Shown here in pieces: positions 1 through 10,731 of a stretch of DNA of 64,000 bases (the first letter of the stretch is position 1; every line of letters begins with the position of its first letter). This DNA is from Anaerolineaceae bacterium. GTDB lineage: Bacteria; Chloroflexota; Anaerolineae; Anaerolineales; Anaerolineaceae. Below the pieces are notes generated by a model, which searched no databases, was not told the origin of the DNA, and worked only from the letters and a program-made list of their open reading frames with translations. The stretch spans positions 1-64,000 of the forward strand of contig PABH01000073.1 in NCBI GenBank assembly GCA_002702705.1, given 5' to 3'. A program made the translations under genes and the position numbers.

Positions 1-253
1 ACATCAAAAAAATTCACCTGCCTTAAATTAGAAAAACTTTGTAACAATCGAATGTTTAAATGGGCTAACCAGAGGAAACCACCCCGATGAGGTGGGTTGT
101 TTGCAGTTAAATACCATTCAGGAAGAATTTTCCACAATCGGTTCCATTATTCTCCAAACCAACCAACCCTACCCTATTCTTAATTGAGGTTCACTTTAGA
201 ACGGGTTTTGAAAAGGCCTGGTGAGGGGGTAAACACGATTAACACCTTAAAAA
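1..253. other. Intergenic leader region, no gene seen
   Basis: I see no convincing coding region at the left edge up to the palindrome at 253. A weak C-rich/G-rich complementarity around 78-100, followed by T-rich sequence, could be the tail of a terminator for a gene outside the window. It is too imperfect to call. Confidence 0.4.
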
Positions 254-268
254 GACACTTAAGTGTCT
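253..268. promoter_or_regulatory. 16-bp perfect palindrome, candidate operator
   Basis: The sequence AGACACTTAAGTGTCT is a perfect inverted repeat with no spacer. It lies about 85 nt upstream of the first gene of a small operon (354-1366). Such dyads are typical binding sites for dimeric regulators, but no regulator gene is adjacent, so the assignment is inference from symmetry and position only. Confidence 0.35.
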
Positions 269-353
269 ATCCGTTAATACCACTTTGTCGATAAACTATC
301 TCCATATTGAGTGAGGGACGCGGAACCGCAGATCTCACAGAAAGTCAGGAGAG

Positions 354-593
354 ATGTCAGACAAACACCAAACAGCCAGCCAGCCAGACCAACCAACCAT
401 TTACCAAATCCGGGTCAAAGGCCATCTGGACGCCCAATGGACCGATTGGTTTGGGGATGTATCCATTGAACAACAAGAAAACGGCGATACGCTCATCACC
501 TGCCCGGTAATAGACCAGGCTGCGTTATTCGGATTGCTCAAACGCATCCGTGACCTTGGCATCTCATTAATCTCAATTAATCAATTAAGATAA
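354..593 (+). CDS. Small conserved protein of unknown function (79 aa)
   Basis: This 79-residue soluble protein has a short disordered N-terminus rich in Q and P, then a compact core beginning YQIRVKGHLDAQWTDWF and ending in a two-helix segment (LFGLLKRIRDLGISLISINQ). The core resembles a small family that I recall mainly from Chloroflexota and Actinobacteria and that has no assigned function. It starts at ATG 354 with AGGAG only 2 nt upstream, which is closer than usual. It is followed after 14 nt by the DUF4386 gene, so the two are probably co-transcribed. An overlapping frame beginning at 307 is a shadow. Confidence 0.75.
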   Translation: MSDKHQTASQPDQPTIYQIRVKGHLDAQWTDWFGDVSIEQQENGDTLITCPVIDQAALFGLLKRIRDLGISLISINQLR

Positions 594-607
594 GAAAGGA
601 AAGTATC

Positions 608-1366
608 ATGTCTCAAGAAGTATTAAACCAAACAAATAAAGGTAATTCAGTCCAAAAAACCGCAAGACTTGCGGGTGTCCTCTATCTAATCATCACAGTA
701 GCCGCTACCATCGCTCATTTTGTAGTGCCCTCCAACTTCATAATCCCCGGCGATGCCGCAGCTACTGCCAGTAACATCATTGGTAACGAGAGTATGTTCC
801 GGCTTGGTGCAATCGGCGGTGAATTGATAGTCTTGTTGAGTGAAATCATACTCGCTGTAGTTTTATATGTTTTACTCAAACCGATCAATAAAACATTGTC
901 CTTAATCGCCGCAGTTTCCAGATTGGCGATGACCACCATTCACGGACTCAATTTGATTAACTATTTCTTTGTCTTGCTGCTTTTGGGTGGTAGTTATACG
1001 ACTGTTTTCGCACCTGACCAGGTAGATGCGCTGGTGACATTGTTCCTTGATGCACACAGTTATGGTTTTACGATCGGAATTGCATTTTTGACCATTCATG
1101 TTTTTGTCCTCGCTTACTTAATCTTCAAGTCCGGTTACTTCCCGAAGATATTGGGCATCTTGTTTTTTGCCGCTGGTGTGGGTTACCTGGTCGATAGTTT
1201 CGCACTCCTGCTGTTCCCAAGCTACACGACAACCCCGGCTTTTCTGTCACTGCCGATTGCGATTGCGGAAATCGCATTCCCGATCTGGTTGTTGATCAAA
1301 GGTGTGAATAAAAAAGGATATCAAAAACGCGTTTTACCTTCTAACAAAACAGTTGTCGCCGGGTAA
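608..1366 (+). CDS. DUF4386 domain-containing membrane protein
   Basis: A 252-residue integral membrane protein with about six or seven hydrophobic segments. After a polar N-terminus comes the family opening KTARLAGVLYLIITV, and later segments include ALVTLFLDAHSYGFTIGIAF and FPKILGILFFAAGVGYL, which match the DUF4386 pattern. The function of the family is not known. The start ATG 608 has AAAGGAAAG upstream. It sits 14 nt after the small 79-aa gene and 44 nt before a lipoprotein hydrolase, suggesting a three-gene transcription unit. Confidence 0.85.
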   Translation: MSQEVLNQTNKGNSVQKTARLAGVLYLIITVAATIAHFVVPSNFIIPGDAAATASNIIGNESMFRLGAIGGELIVLLSEIILAVVLYVLLKPINKTLSLIAAVSRLAMTTIHGLNLINYFFVLLLLGGSYTTVFAPDQVDALVTLFLDAHSYGFTIGIAFLTIHVFVLAYLIFKSGYFPKILGILFFAAGVGYLVDSFALLLFPSYTTTPAFLSLPIAIAEIAFPIWLLIKGVNKKGYQKRVLPSNKTVVAG

Positions 1367-1410
1367 TTTTCAAAATTTTATACTGACTAAAAGAGAAAGA
1401 TAAAACCGAA

Positions 1411-2553
1411 ATGAAACAAATGATCATAAGCTTAACCGTAATCATGATATTGATGACAAGCTGTGCCACGATCCAACAAGAAAACCAACAGACCTTCCCG
1501 CCGGATGTTACGGCGGGAATACAAACAACAATGGACAGCCTGACCGCAGTCGATACACCCACTGGTATGGTGGTGTGGATTGACACACCAGGCTACCGGT
1601 TTGAAGGAGCAAGTGGTTCCGCCGATCTCAAGGCAGACATCCCGATAGCACCTACCGGAGCCTTCCGGATTGGCAGCATCACCAAGATGTTCACTGCAAC
1701 CGTCATTTTACAGCTAGCTGAGGATGAGGTATTGAACCTGGATGATCCGCTTGCGCGCTGGCTGCCAGCGGTAACGGAACAACTACCGAATGGTGATCAA
1801 ATCACCCTACGCCATTTGCTAACACATACCTCCGGACTGTTTAACATCGTCGAAAATGAATCATATTATGCTGATCTCTTCGCAGCGGTCACGATGAATG
1901 AGGATACGGGAGCGGCAGAGTTGGCCTGTGTCCAACGGGATCCGCATGACACCCTCACCCATTACGTCTATGGCAAAGAAGCTCTGTTTGAACCGGGAAC
2001 ACAGTGGAGTTACAGTAACACCAACTACACCCTGCTCGGGATGGTAATCGAAACTGCGACAGAAAAACCGCTGGCAGATGTCTATCGCACCTTTATTTAT
2101 GAACCGCTGGGAATGACATCAACCTTCCTGGATTGTTACGAGGAAGCAAAAGTGGATGTAGTACACGGTTATATGGGATTAGGAGACACCAAAACAGATG
2201 TCACCGATTTACATGAATCCATCGGGTGGTCGGCCGGCGGGCTGGTATCCACCGCACCAGACCTGATCACCTTCGCTCGCGGTTTGTTTGGTGGAGCATT
2301 GTTTGACGATCCGGAGTCATTAACTGCCATGACAACACCTGCCCCCGGTAGTTCCTATGGGTTGGGTATCTCAGTCCGGGAAGAAATGATGGGGCATGCC
2401 GGTGGAATTGCCGGTTTTCGGTCAGTGCTTAATTATGTACCTGCCTTTGATACCGTGATTGTAATGCTCTACAATAACGATGCAGCCGATCCCGAACAAA
2501 ATCTGGCGGAAGTACTCAAGCCGGCTTTTTCGCTGCTGCAAGAAACGGAGTAA
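1411..2553 (+). CDS. Serine hydrolase lipoprotein, beta-lactamase/PBP fold
   Basis: A 380-residue class C beta-lactamase-type (Pfam Beta-lactamase) hydrolase. The N-terminus is a lipoprotein signal with lipobox LMTSC (Cys18), so the mature protein should be membrane-anchored outside the cytoplasm. The three catalytic motifs are complete: S89-I-T-K92, Y201-S-N203 and H329-A-G-G. Family members include D-aminopeptidases, esterases and carboxypeptidases, and the substrate cannot be told from sequence. A second paralogue follows at 2772. The ribosome binding site before ATG 1411 is weak. Full-length, with no visible defect. Confidence 0.9.
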   Translation: MKQMIISLTVIMILMTSCATIQQENQQTFPPDVTAGIQTTMDSLTAVDTPTGMVVWIDTPGYRFEGASGSADLKADIPIAPTGAFRIGSITKMFTATVILQLAEDEVLNLDDPLARWLPAVTEQLPNGDQITLRHLLTHTSGLFNIVENESYYADLFAAVTMNEDTGAAELACVQRDPHDTLTHYVYGKEALFEPGTQWSYSNTNYTLLGMVIETATEKPLADVYRTFIYEPLGMTSTFLDCYEEAKVDVVHGYMGLGDTKTDVTDLHESIGWSAGGLVSTAPDLITFARGLFGGALFDDPESLTAMTTPAPGSSYGLGISVREEMMGHAGGIAGFRSVLNYVPAFDTVIVMLYNNDAADPEQNLAEVLKPAFSLLQETE

Positions 2554-2620
2554 GAAACCGGATATCCCTACCGCTAAGAGAAGAACTCCGAACAGAGAAT
2601 AATGTACTGTTCGACAAATA

Positions 2621-2706
2621 GGGACACTGAACCAGCCCAGCCAACCCGCAAAGGGGGGACCGCCGACCATACTCAAAAGCATCTCAGTGTCCCAATTATC
2701 TTTTTT
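2621..2706 (+). terminator. Long-range inverted repeat followed by T-run
   Basis: GGGACACTGA (2621-2630) and TCAGTGTCCC (2684-2693) are perfect complements separated by 53 nt that also contain C-rich and G-rich blocks. A run of six T begins at 2701. It lies between two serine hydrolase genes, so it may be an elaborated terminator or a structured leader of the second gene. Confidence 0.45.
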
Positions 2707-2771
2707 CTCCAGCATTGGTGACCAATGAAACAAATGATCTCAAGTCAGTTAATGTAAGGATTATAAAAATC

Positions 2772-3839
2772 ATGAAAAATCTTAATAAAAGTCTTCCCAT
2801 TCGCATCCTAAGAATCGTCATGCCGATTGTGGGATTAATCACTGCCATCATCATTCCTCCCTTAGACCTGGTACCGCCCATGTTAGCACCCTTACCGGAT
2901 ACGGTGCAGGAGCAGGCCGATCGTGCGATTGACCTCGGGCTGGATGGGATCATCGTGTATGTAGATCAAGGCAGCCAGGAACCAGCTTTTTATGCCGCTG
3001 GCTGGAAAAACAAATTAACTCAAGAGCCAGCCGATCCGCACGCTTACTTTAAAATCGGTAGTATTCACAAGCTCTATATCGCCACGGCGGTCGCCCAATT
3101 GGTCGATGAGGGAAAACTTTCGCTGGAAGATACGATTGCTGATTACTTTCCTGAATTGGTTGGAAGAATTGAATATGCAGATCAGATTACCCTGAAAATG
3201 TTAGTACAGCACCGCAGCGGAATACCGAATTTCACGGATGATGAGGATTTTGACTGGTTCACGCCGCAGACTGGCGATACCGATATGCTGGAATTGGTAC
3301 TCGATCAACCAGCAGACTTTAAGCCGGATACTCGCTACAGTTATTCCAACACAAATTATCTATTGATCGGACGAATCCTTGACAAAGTGTTGGGATACAG
3401 CCACCACCAATACGTCTATGATGAAATTCTGGCTCCTCTCGGGTTAACACACACCTATTTTTCAATCGACGAGGTGGAATTTGATGATGTTATCAGTGGT
3501 TACTGGTATGGATATAACGATGATCTCAGGTATCTTGGTGGTTCAATGATCGCGACCGCACAGGATGTGGGTATCTTTTTGAGGGCATTAAATGACGGTT
3601 CATTGTTGAATGACAATGCACAGCTTATCTACTCCTCTATTTACGAATATGAACATACCGGCTGGGTGCCAGGCTACTACAGCATCGCACGTTATCACGA
3701 GGATATTGATACAGTTGTCATTCAGTTCGTAAATACAACTGGCGGAGAAACATGGGGTTTAGCGAATGTAATCGGCGGAAAAACTACAGGGTTATCAAAT
3801 ATCGTATATAACCGGATTGTCAAAATTCTGCGCAGGTAA
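2772..3839 (+). CDS. Serine hydrolase, beta-lactamase/PBP fold, membrane-anchored
   Basis: A 355-residue paralogue of the preceding hydrolase. ATG 2772 is preferred over upstream in-frame starts because TAAGGA precedes it and the protein then opens with a normal export/anchor segment (RILRIVMPIVGLITAIII). Catalytic motifs are S97-I-H-K100, Y191-S-N193 and H295-T-G. The C-terminal part is short: the usual YGLG segment before the HTG motif is missing, and HTG follows almost directly after the domain core. Probably a cell-surface hydrolase of unknown substrate. A strong terminator follows at 3884. Confidence 0.88.
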   Translation: MKNLNKSLPIRILRIVMPIVGLITAIIIPPLDLVPPMLAPLPDTVQEQADRAIDLGLDGIIVYVDQGSQEPAFYAAGWKNKLTQEPADPHAYFKIGSIHKLYIATAVAQLVDEGKLSLEDTIADYFPELVGRIEYADQITLKMLVQHRSGIPNFTDDEDFDWFTPQTGDTDMLELVLDQPADFKPDTRYSYSNTNYLLIGRILDKVLGYSHHQYVYDEILAPLGLTHTYFSIDEVEFDDVISGYWYGYNDDLRYLGGSMIATAQDVGIFLRALNDGSLLNDNAQLIYSSIYEYEHTGWVPGYYSIARYHEDIDTVVIQFVNTTGGETWGLANVIGGKTTGLSNIVYNRIVKILRR

Positions 3840-3883
3840 AAAATTCCAACTCCTCCTAATGGTAGGATGATATTGATAAAAAG

Positions 3884-3914
3884 AAACGCTCTCCAATATT
3901 GGAGGCGTTTTTTG
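3884..3914 (+). terminator. Rho-independent terminator
   Basis: The stem AAACGC / GCGTTT encloses a 14-bp perfect palindrome, CTCCAATATTGGAG, with one bulged T, and ends in TTTTTT. It closes the serine hydrolase transcription unit. Its inner core is nearly identical to that of the katG terminator at 6907. Confidence 0.85.
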
Positions 3915-4101
3915 ATGACACCTTAATTAACAACTGTTAATCCAGTTTGCTAAACATCCACCATTACCCGTATTTTAAGAAACAATAACGAATCCCTTGT
4001 GGTGTTTCAGGCTGTTTAACTATTGGAGTCTGTTTCTCTTTTTTTTGAGGAGCTTTTGCGGTAATTGTATAAAGTTAACTTTTTTAAATTGCGACATTCT
4101 C

Positions 4102-4146
4102 GGGTAATATAATCAATAATGATTATCAATAAAGATTATTTATCGA
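4102..4146 (+). promoter_or_regulatory. AT-rich Fur/PerR-type operator region upstream of perR
   Basis: The 45 nt before the regulator carry repeated ATAATC / GATTAT elements in dyad arrangement (AATGATTATCAATAAAGATT and flanks), typical of Fur-superfamily boxes. The site ends 11 nt before the start codon, so it would cover the promoter or initial transcribed region and allow autoregulation. Inference from composition and position. Confidence 0.5.
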
Positions 4147-4156
4147 AAGTTAATCA

Positions 4157-4594
4157 ATGAGCGTGCCAGATTCCCGTTTTGATCAACTAATAAGTGCATT
4201 AAAGGAACACAATTTCCGGCTTACCCCGCAGCGGGTTGAGTTGGTTCGTTTGATTGCGGTCAGTGAAGGCCATCCCAGTGCAAGCCAGCTGCATGCAAAA
4301 ATCAAACGCAAATTTCCTACCATGAGTCATGCCACCGTTTACAAAACACTCAGCTTGTTAAAAGAGATTAACCAGGTGTTGGAGATTGACCTGCGTGATG
4401 ACAGCCATTATGACGGCAACCGTCCCGATCCGCACCCTCACCTGATTTGCGTTAATTGTAATAAGATCATCGATGGGGAATTATTAATCGATCAGCAATC
4501 AATCCAAAGGATGGAACAGGAATCGGGTTACAAGATCCTTCGTCCTCAAATTTCATTTTATGGACTTTGTCCGGATTGTAAAGAGGAAAATTAA
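4157..4594 (+). CDS. perR: Fur-family transcriptional repressor, PerR-like
   Basis: A 145-residue Fur-superfamily regulator with an N-terminal winged helix (LTPQRVELVRLI, then MSHATVYKTLSLLKE) and a C-terminal metal-binding dimerisation domain. The structural zinc site is intact: C98-x2-C101 and C138-x2-C141. Regulatory-site ligands match PerR rather than Fur: H39, H93 and H95, plus Asp106 at the position where PerR has Asp and Fur has Glu. In PerR proteins, peroxide oxidises a ligand histidine and releases DNA. It stands 80 nt upstream of katG on the same strand, which strongly supports peroxide-responsive control. Length is normal for the family. Confidence 0.85.
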   Translation: MSVPDSRFDQLISALKEHNFRLTPQRVELVRLIAVSEGHPSASQLHAKIKRKFPTMSHATVYKTLSLLKEINQVLEIDLRDDSHYDGNRPDPHPHLICVNCNKIIDGELLIDQQSIQRMEQESGYKILRPQISFYGLCPDCKEEN

Positions 4595-4653
4595 ACGGCT
4601 TTTTACAAGATTTTGCAGGAAAAATATTTATTTCAAAAATTTTACATAAGTAA

Positions 4654-6876
<2,223 letters not shown>

Positions 6877-6906
6877 CATAAAAATTTTTCTATAAGGAAG
6901 ATAATA

Positions 6907-6942
6907 AAAAGCACCCTCCAAAATTGGAGAGTGCTTTTTCCT
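6907..6942 (+). terminator. Rho-independent terminator of katG
   Basis: AAAAGCAC-C-CTCC AAAATT GGAG-A-GTGCTTTTT forms a 12-bp stem with a small internal mismatch and a T-run. It lies 30 nt after the katG stop. The core CTCCAAAATTGGAG resembles the terminator at 3884. Confidence 0.85.
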
Positions 6943-7189
6943 TGTTCAATAGCGCTAAAAATACCCATACCGATTTGACAAAAATGGACATAAAGACAAA
7001 CAAAAACGGTTATCTTGACTGCTCAATTTTTTGATGGCAGGATAGTTTAATCTGGCTATTTGACCAGGATATAACCCGCCTGGAAACGGGGAAATTTTTG
7101 CTTAATTAATACTACGATCTGATTATTGATTATTAGATCACCAACGTGTTTAATAAAATTGATGACACAAATAAAAGGGAAATGAAATT
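6943..7189. other. Intergenic, no gene seen
   Basis: The region between the katG terminator and the CPBP gene is AT-rich and shows no ORF with a ribosome binding site and no strong dyad. It presumably holds the promoter of the next gene. Confidence 0.4.
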
Positions 7190-7936
7190 ATGAAGAACTT
7201 ACGCTTTAGCGAAAAACACCCATTCCTGTTCAGTTTTTTGATGTTATTACTACTCATTATCGTACAAGCAGCCGGGGTTGTTATCGCCCAGCTAATGGAT
7301 TTGCCTTTGACCAGTTTTAGCGGATATACTGAGGCAGTCCTCGTTATTATTCTGGTGATTATTGTTTCCAAACTAGGTTGGTGGCAAGAAATTGGTTTCC
7401 GAAAACCTGAACGCCCAACAAACCTGCTGCTTTTTCTTCCAGCCCTGGCACTCACCATCGGTAATTTAACTTTTGGCATTGCAATTACTCAGGGAACGGC
7501 GCTGTTAATATTTGCTTTTTTAGCCGTTACTTCTGGTTTTGTAGAAGAAGTGATTTTTCGAGGACTTATGTTGAGAGCATTCTTACCAAAAGGTGAATGG
7601 AAAGCTGTATTAATCACAACGGCAGCCTTTGGACTTACGCACTTAGTAAACGTCATGGCTGGTTATGATCCCGTTTATGCTGTCATTCAGGTTTGTTATG
7701 CCCTATCCATTGGTTTCGGATTCGGAGTAATGGTCATCAAAGGACGCGCTATCTGGCCCTTAATCATAGCTCACGCTTTGGGTAATTTCTTTGCTTTTAT
7801 AAACAACGGTCAAATTGGAATGCAATTGTATGTTGTCTCCCTGACATATATTGTCTTATTTACTGGATACGGGCTTTATCTTATGCTTCACAAAAACAAT
7901 ACGGCAAGACCAGCAATTCTTACAAATGAAATTTAA
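7190..7936 (+). CDS. CPBP (Abi/CAAX-type) intramembrane metalloprotease
   Basis: A 248-residue polytopic membrane protein of the CPBP family (Rce1-related). Family motifs are complete: E119-E120-xxx-R124 in VEEVIFRG, His151 in FGLTHLV, and H195-xxx-N199 in HALGN. These place the glutamate and histidine ligands in the membrane. Bacterial members act in peptide maturation, bacteriocin self-protection or surface-protein processing. The role here is unknown because no peptide substrate gene is adjacent. The start ATG 7190 has GGGAAATGAAATT upstream, a weak site. It is one of five CPBP-type genes in the window. Confidence 0.88.
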   Translation: MKNLRFSEKHPFLFSFLMLLLLIIVQAAGVVIAQLMDLPLTSFSGYTEAVLVIILVIIVSKLGWWQEIGFRKPERPTNLLLFLPALALTIGNLTFGIAITQGTALLIFAFLAVTSGFVEEVIFRGLMLRAFLPKGEWKAVLITTAAFGLTHLVNVMAGYDPVYAVIQVCYALSIGFGFGVMVIKGRAIWPLIIAHALGNFFAFINNGQIGMQLYVVSLTYIVLFTGYGLYLMLHKNNTARPAILTNEI

Positions 7937-8055
7937 ATAATCTGATGTATGATTAATGTAAATTATCTTTGAATAAGATACCCTTATTCATTAATCGTCG
8001 GTTGCACGTCAACCCATTTCACCAATATTAATCCATTGATGAAGGAGAGTTAACC

Positions 8056-8601
8056 ATGATTAAAGGATCACGCGTAGTATTACGTCCTATTCAAGATAAG
8101 GACTGGCCAATCGTAGAAGAATGGGGGCAAAGTCGAGAAGCACTTTGGGGACCATTCCAACGTTTTCAAATGGACAATGTGCCTTTATTAAGACAAGCTT
8201 ATCAACATTCAGGTCTTTTAAAACGAGAATCAGGCTTATTACTCATTGAGACGATCAACGAAAAGCAGGTTGTTGGATTCGTTCGGTACACATTGATCCC
8301 ATATCCTGATGGCGATATTCCCCATCCCGAAATTGGTTTTGGATTACCCGCGGCTAGCGCACGTGGTAAAGGCTATGCGAAAGAAGCAATCAAATTATTA
8401 GTGAATTATCTTTTTGAAGGTTATTCTACAGAGCGCATAGGAGCTTTTACAGATGATGAAAATATTCCTGCCCAACGATTAATGGAAGGTATTGGATTCC
8501 AGCGGGAAGGCACATTAAGAAAGGCAATATTTCGTGACGGAGAGTGGTGTGACGTTGCGATTTATGGCATCCTGCGGCAAGAATGGAAATTTAGAAAATA
8601 A
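8056..8601 (+). CDS. GNAT N-acetyltransferase, RimJ/RimL type
   Basis: A 181-residue acetyl-CoA-dependent acetyltransferase. It starts with the RimL-type opening GSRVVLRPIQDKDWPIVEEW. The acetyl-CoA loop is ARGKGYAKEAIKLLVNYLF, followed by ERIGAFTDDENIPAQRLMEGIGF, the usual motif B region. Relatives acetylate N-termini, ribosomal proteins or small amines such as antibiotics. GAAGGAGAG precedes ATG 8056. It stands alone on the + strand, 120 nt after the CPBP gene. Confidence 0.88.
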   Translation: MIKGSRVVLRPIQDKDWPIVEEWGQSREALWGPFQRFQMDNVPLLRQAYQHSGLLKRESGLLLIETINEKQVVGFVRYTLIPYPDGDIPHPEIGFGLPAASARGKGYAKEAIKLLVNYLFEGYSTERIGAFTDDENIPAQRLMEGIGFQREGTLRKAIFRDGEWCDVAIYGILRQEWKFRK

Positions 8602-8928
8602 TCTAAATAACAGTTTTTCATCGATTTTTATTTTATCCGGATGATCTTGGGCTTTATAGGCAGATCAGACCAGTAAAGTTTACAAAAAATTACTGTTTGA
8701 AATTGATTGGTTGCTGAATCCCACCGAGAAGATTTTTGGTTTGGGGATTAATTTACTTTTCTTAAGCCGATTGGTAACAAAAGGGTAATCTGTATAATAT
8801 TTTTTGATTGGGATACTGTGGATTATTTGATATAACCAATTATAAAAATAATCTATTGGTTTGGTTATTCAGAGTCTATATCATTAATAATTGGGCACTT
8901 GAAGTACTACACTTACAAAAAGGAATTT
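8602..8928. other. Intergenic with a candidate promoter
   Basis: There is no coding region. TTGGTA (8771-8776) and TATAAT (8793-8798), separated by 16 nt, form a sigma70-like promoter about 130 nt upstream of the membrane-protein gene at 8929. The rest is AT-rich without strong dyads. Confidence 0.4.
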
Positions 8929-9756
8929 ATGAAAAAAAACCATCTTGATAATCATATTTTATTGGAAACACGCCTGGTTGCGGCATTCGTTATTCCCTTT
9001 CTTGTAGTTGCTTTTATTATATTATTCATATTTCCCCATAAAACTGAAACTTTGTTTGCTTGGAAAATCCAACCGCAAATGTCCGCAATGATGTTAGGTT
9101 CCGCTTACGCAGGCGGAATATACTTTTTTACGGGAGTATTAAGAAGTAAACAATGGCATAAAATCAAGGTGGGGTTTTTACCGGTAATAATTTTTGCCTC
9201 TTTATTAGGTATCGCAACCATTCTACATTGGGACAAGTTTAACCATAATCATATTTCATTTTTTGCATGGGCTGGTTTGTATTTCACCGCACCTTTTCTT
9301 ATCTTCTTTGTTTGGCTTCGTAATCGAAATCAGGATACTGGGGAATTGAGTGATAAAGATAATATAATCCCATCCACAGCTCGTATGATAATGGGAACAT
9401 TTGGTGCAATCACATTAATCATTAGTTTATTTCTTTTTTTACAGCCAAATATGATAATTAATCTCTGGCCCTGGACATTAACACCATTAACCGCTCGGAT
9501 AATGGGAGCCATGTTTACCCTTCCTGGAATTGTTGGACTCGGAATAGCGTTTGATAAACGATGGAGTGCCGTTATTCTTATTTTACAATCTCAAGGTTTT
9601 TCAATATTACTGATATTAATTGCTTCTATTTTTTCTTTGCAGGATTTTGATTGGACAAAATGGGGAAGTTGGATGTTTGTTGGTGGTTTAGGCTTGATGT
9701 TAATCAGTATTATGATGCTTATTTTAATAATGAAAAATCGAAACCGGATTCAATAA
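8929..9756 (+). CDS. Polytopic membrane protein, unknown function
   Basis: A 275-residue protein with about seven or eight transmembrane helices organised as two similar halves: the segments FPHKTETLFAWKIQPQMSAMMLGSAY and FLQPNMIINLWPWTLTPLTARIMGAMF look like an internal repeat of the same motif (lost-W-x-I/L-x-P-x-M/T-x-RIMG). No catalytic motif is recognised. The start is set at ATG 8929 because AAAAGGA lies 5-6 nt upstream; an in-frame TTG at 8901 lacks a site. No operon partner is evident. Confidence 0.75.
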   Translation: MKKNHLDNHILLETRLVAAFVIPFLVVAFIILFIFPHKTETLFAWKIQPQMSAMMLGSAYAGGIYFFTGVLRSKQWHKIKVGFLPVIIFASLLGIATILHWDKFNHNHISFFAWAGLYFTAPFLIFFVWLRNRNQDTGELSDKDNIIPSTARMIMGTFGAITLIISLFLFLQPNMIINLWPWTLTPLTARIMGAMFTLPGIVGLGIAFDKRWSAVILILQSQGFSILLILIASIFSLQDFDWTKWGSWMFVGGLGLMLISIMMLILIMKNRNRIQ

Positions 9757-9910
9757 AGGTTGCATTATCTATTTGATTCGAAACAATTTTTCACGTATTG
9801 TTCTAACTTCTAATTTTTTCTACTTATAAACCGAGTCTCTGTTCAAACCAGCGTCATACTTTGCAAAACAAAGCCACCAATCAACCGATGGGTGGTAAAA
9901 AATTTAGCTA

Positions 9911-9954
9911 TTGACACCCAGGTACCAGTTATTCAATAATATTGAATAACTGGT
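9911..9954 (+). promoter_or_regulatory. Promoter with embedded 31-nt perfect palindrome
   Basis: TTGACA (9911-9916) is followed 7 nt later by a perfect inverted repeat with arms ACCAGTTATTCAATA (9924-9938) and its complement (9940-9954) around one central base. The palindrome covers the expected -10 region, so a bound dimer would block transcription of the small ORF and kinase downstream. No regulator gene is adjacent. The ATTCAATA/TATTGAAT halves recall the operator at 24357. Confidence 0.55.
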
Positions 9955-9981
9955 TATTGTTCAGCGAATAGGTGTGCGAAC

Positions 9982-10131
9982 ATGAATCCAAAAATGCTAA
10001 TTGTTTCATTCTTATTCGTTTCCTTACTTCTTACTACTGCACGGCAGCAAAATCCCAGCCCGGTGAGCAGCATCGCGAATGCAAACTGTTATAACGATCC
10101 TAAATTGAGTGCATGTTTCAAAAGGGATTAA
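9982..10131 (+). CDS. Small exported peptide ORF (49 aa), unannotated
   Basis: ATG 9982 opens a 49-codon frame ending TAA at 10131. The product begins MNPKMLIVSFLFVSLLLTTA, a good signal-peptide-like hydrophobic core, followed by a short polar tail with two cysteines (NANCYNDPKLSACFKRD). AGGTG lies about 7 nt before the start. Its stop is 2 nt before the ATG of the kinase gene at 10134, an arrangement that allows translational coupling. The strong promoter/operator at 9911 lies just upstream. No homologue is recognised, and it could be a leader peptide rather than a functional protein. Confidence 0.5.
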   Translation: MNPKMLIVSFLFVSLLLTTARQQNPSPVSSIANANCYNDPKLSACFKRD

Positions 10132-10133
10132 AA

Positions 10134-10715
10134 ATGAAAAACGGAACACTCATAATACTTAATGGAACTTCCAGTTCAGGAAAGACCAGTATTGTACAGG
10201 CATTACAGAATAGATTAGAAACACCCTATTTAGAAGCGGGGTTAGATAAGTTTCTCTGGATGCTGCCAAAGCGGTATTTCGAACGCCCTTTGTGGGATGA
10301 TGTTTTGGGATTAGCCACAAAAGCAGGTAAAACAGGAAACACATTAGTATTAGGGATGCATCAAGCGATTGAAGGTTTGGTCCGTAGTGGAAATTCGGTA
10401 ATTGCGGACCATGTTTTGGTAGAAGCATCTTGGTGGCAGGATTGTATTGAAAGATTTAGCGATTTACCTGCCTATTTGGTCGGTGTGCGTTGTGACTTAG
10501 ACGTGCTGGAGGAACGTGAAAAAACACGCCGTGACCGGACATTGGGGCAGGCACGCGCTCAATTCGCTCTAGTTCATGGTTTTGGGATATATGATATTGA
10601 AGTAGACACGGCACGATATACGGCAGATGAATGTGCTTTACAGATCATAAAACGTCTATCCATGAAAGAACCTCCATTTGCTTTAAGAGAAATGAAACAT
10701 CGCAAATTGGGCTAA
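10134..10715 (+). CDS. Chloramphenicol phosphotransferase-like (CPT) kinase
   Basis: A 193-residue P-loop kinase of the CPT family, whose founder phosphorylates the 3-OH of chloramphenicol. The Walker A is NGTSSSGKTS near the N-terminus. The AGLDKFLWMLP segment carries the candidate catalytic Asp, and HVLVEASWWQ and CDLDVLEEREKTRRDR match the family core and lid. ATG 10134 is chosen over ATG 10113 because AAAAGGG precedes it and the kinase then begins directly with its beta strand. Many CPT homologues do not confer resistance, so the real substrate is open. It is likely co-transcribed with the 49-aa ORF. Confidence 0.85.
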   Translation: MKNGTLIILNGTSSSGKTSIVQALQNRLETPYLEAGLDKFLWMLPKRYFERPLWDDVLGLATKAGKTGNTLVLGMHQAIEGLVRSGNSVIADHVLVEASWWQDCIERFSDLPAYLVGVRCDLDVLEEREKTRRDRTLGQARAQFALVHGFGIYDIEVDTARYTADECALQIIKRLSMKEPPFALREMKHRKLG

Positions 10716-10731
10716 AAGATCGTTCTCTGAC

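Noticed and set aside
307-510. 67-aa frame beginning before the 79-aa gene
   Set aside because: It is out of frame with the conserved protein at 354 and of low complexity. It is a shadow.
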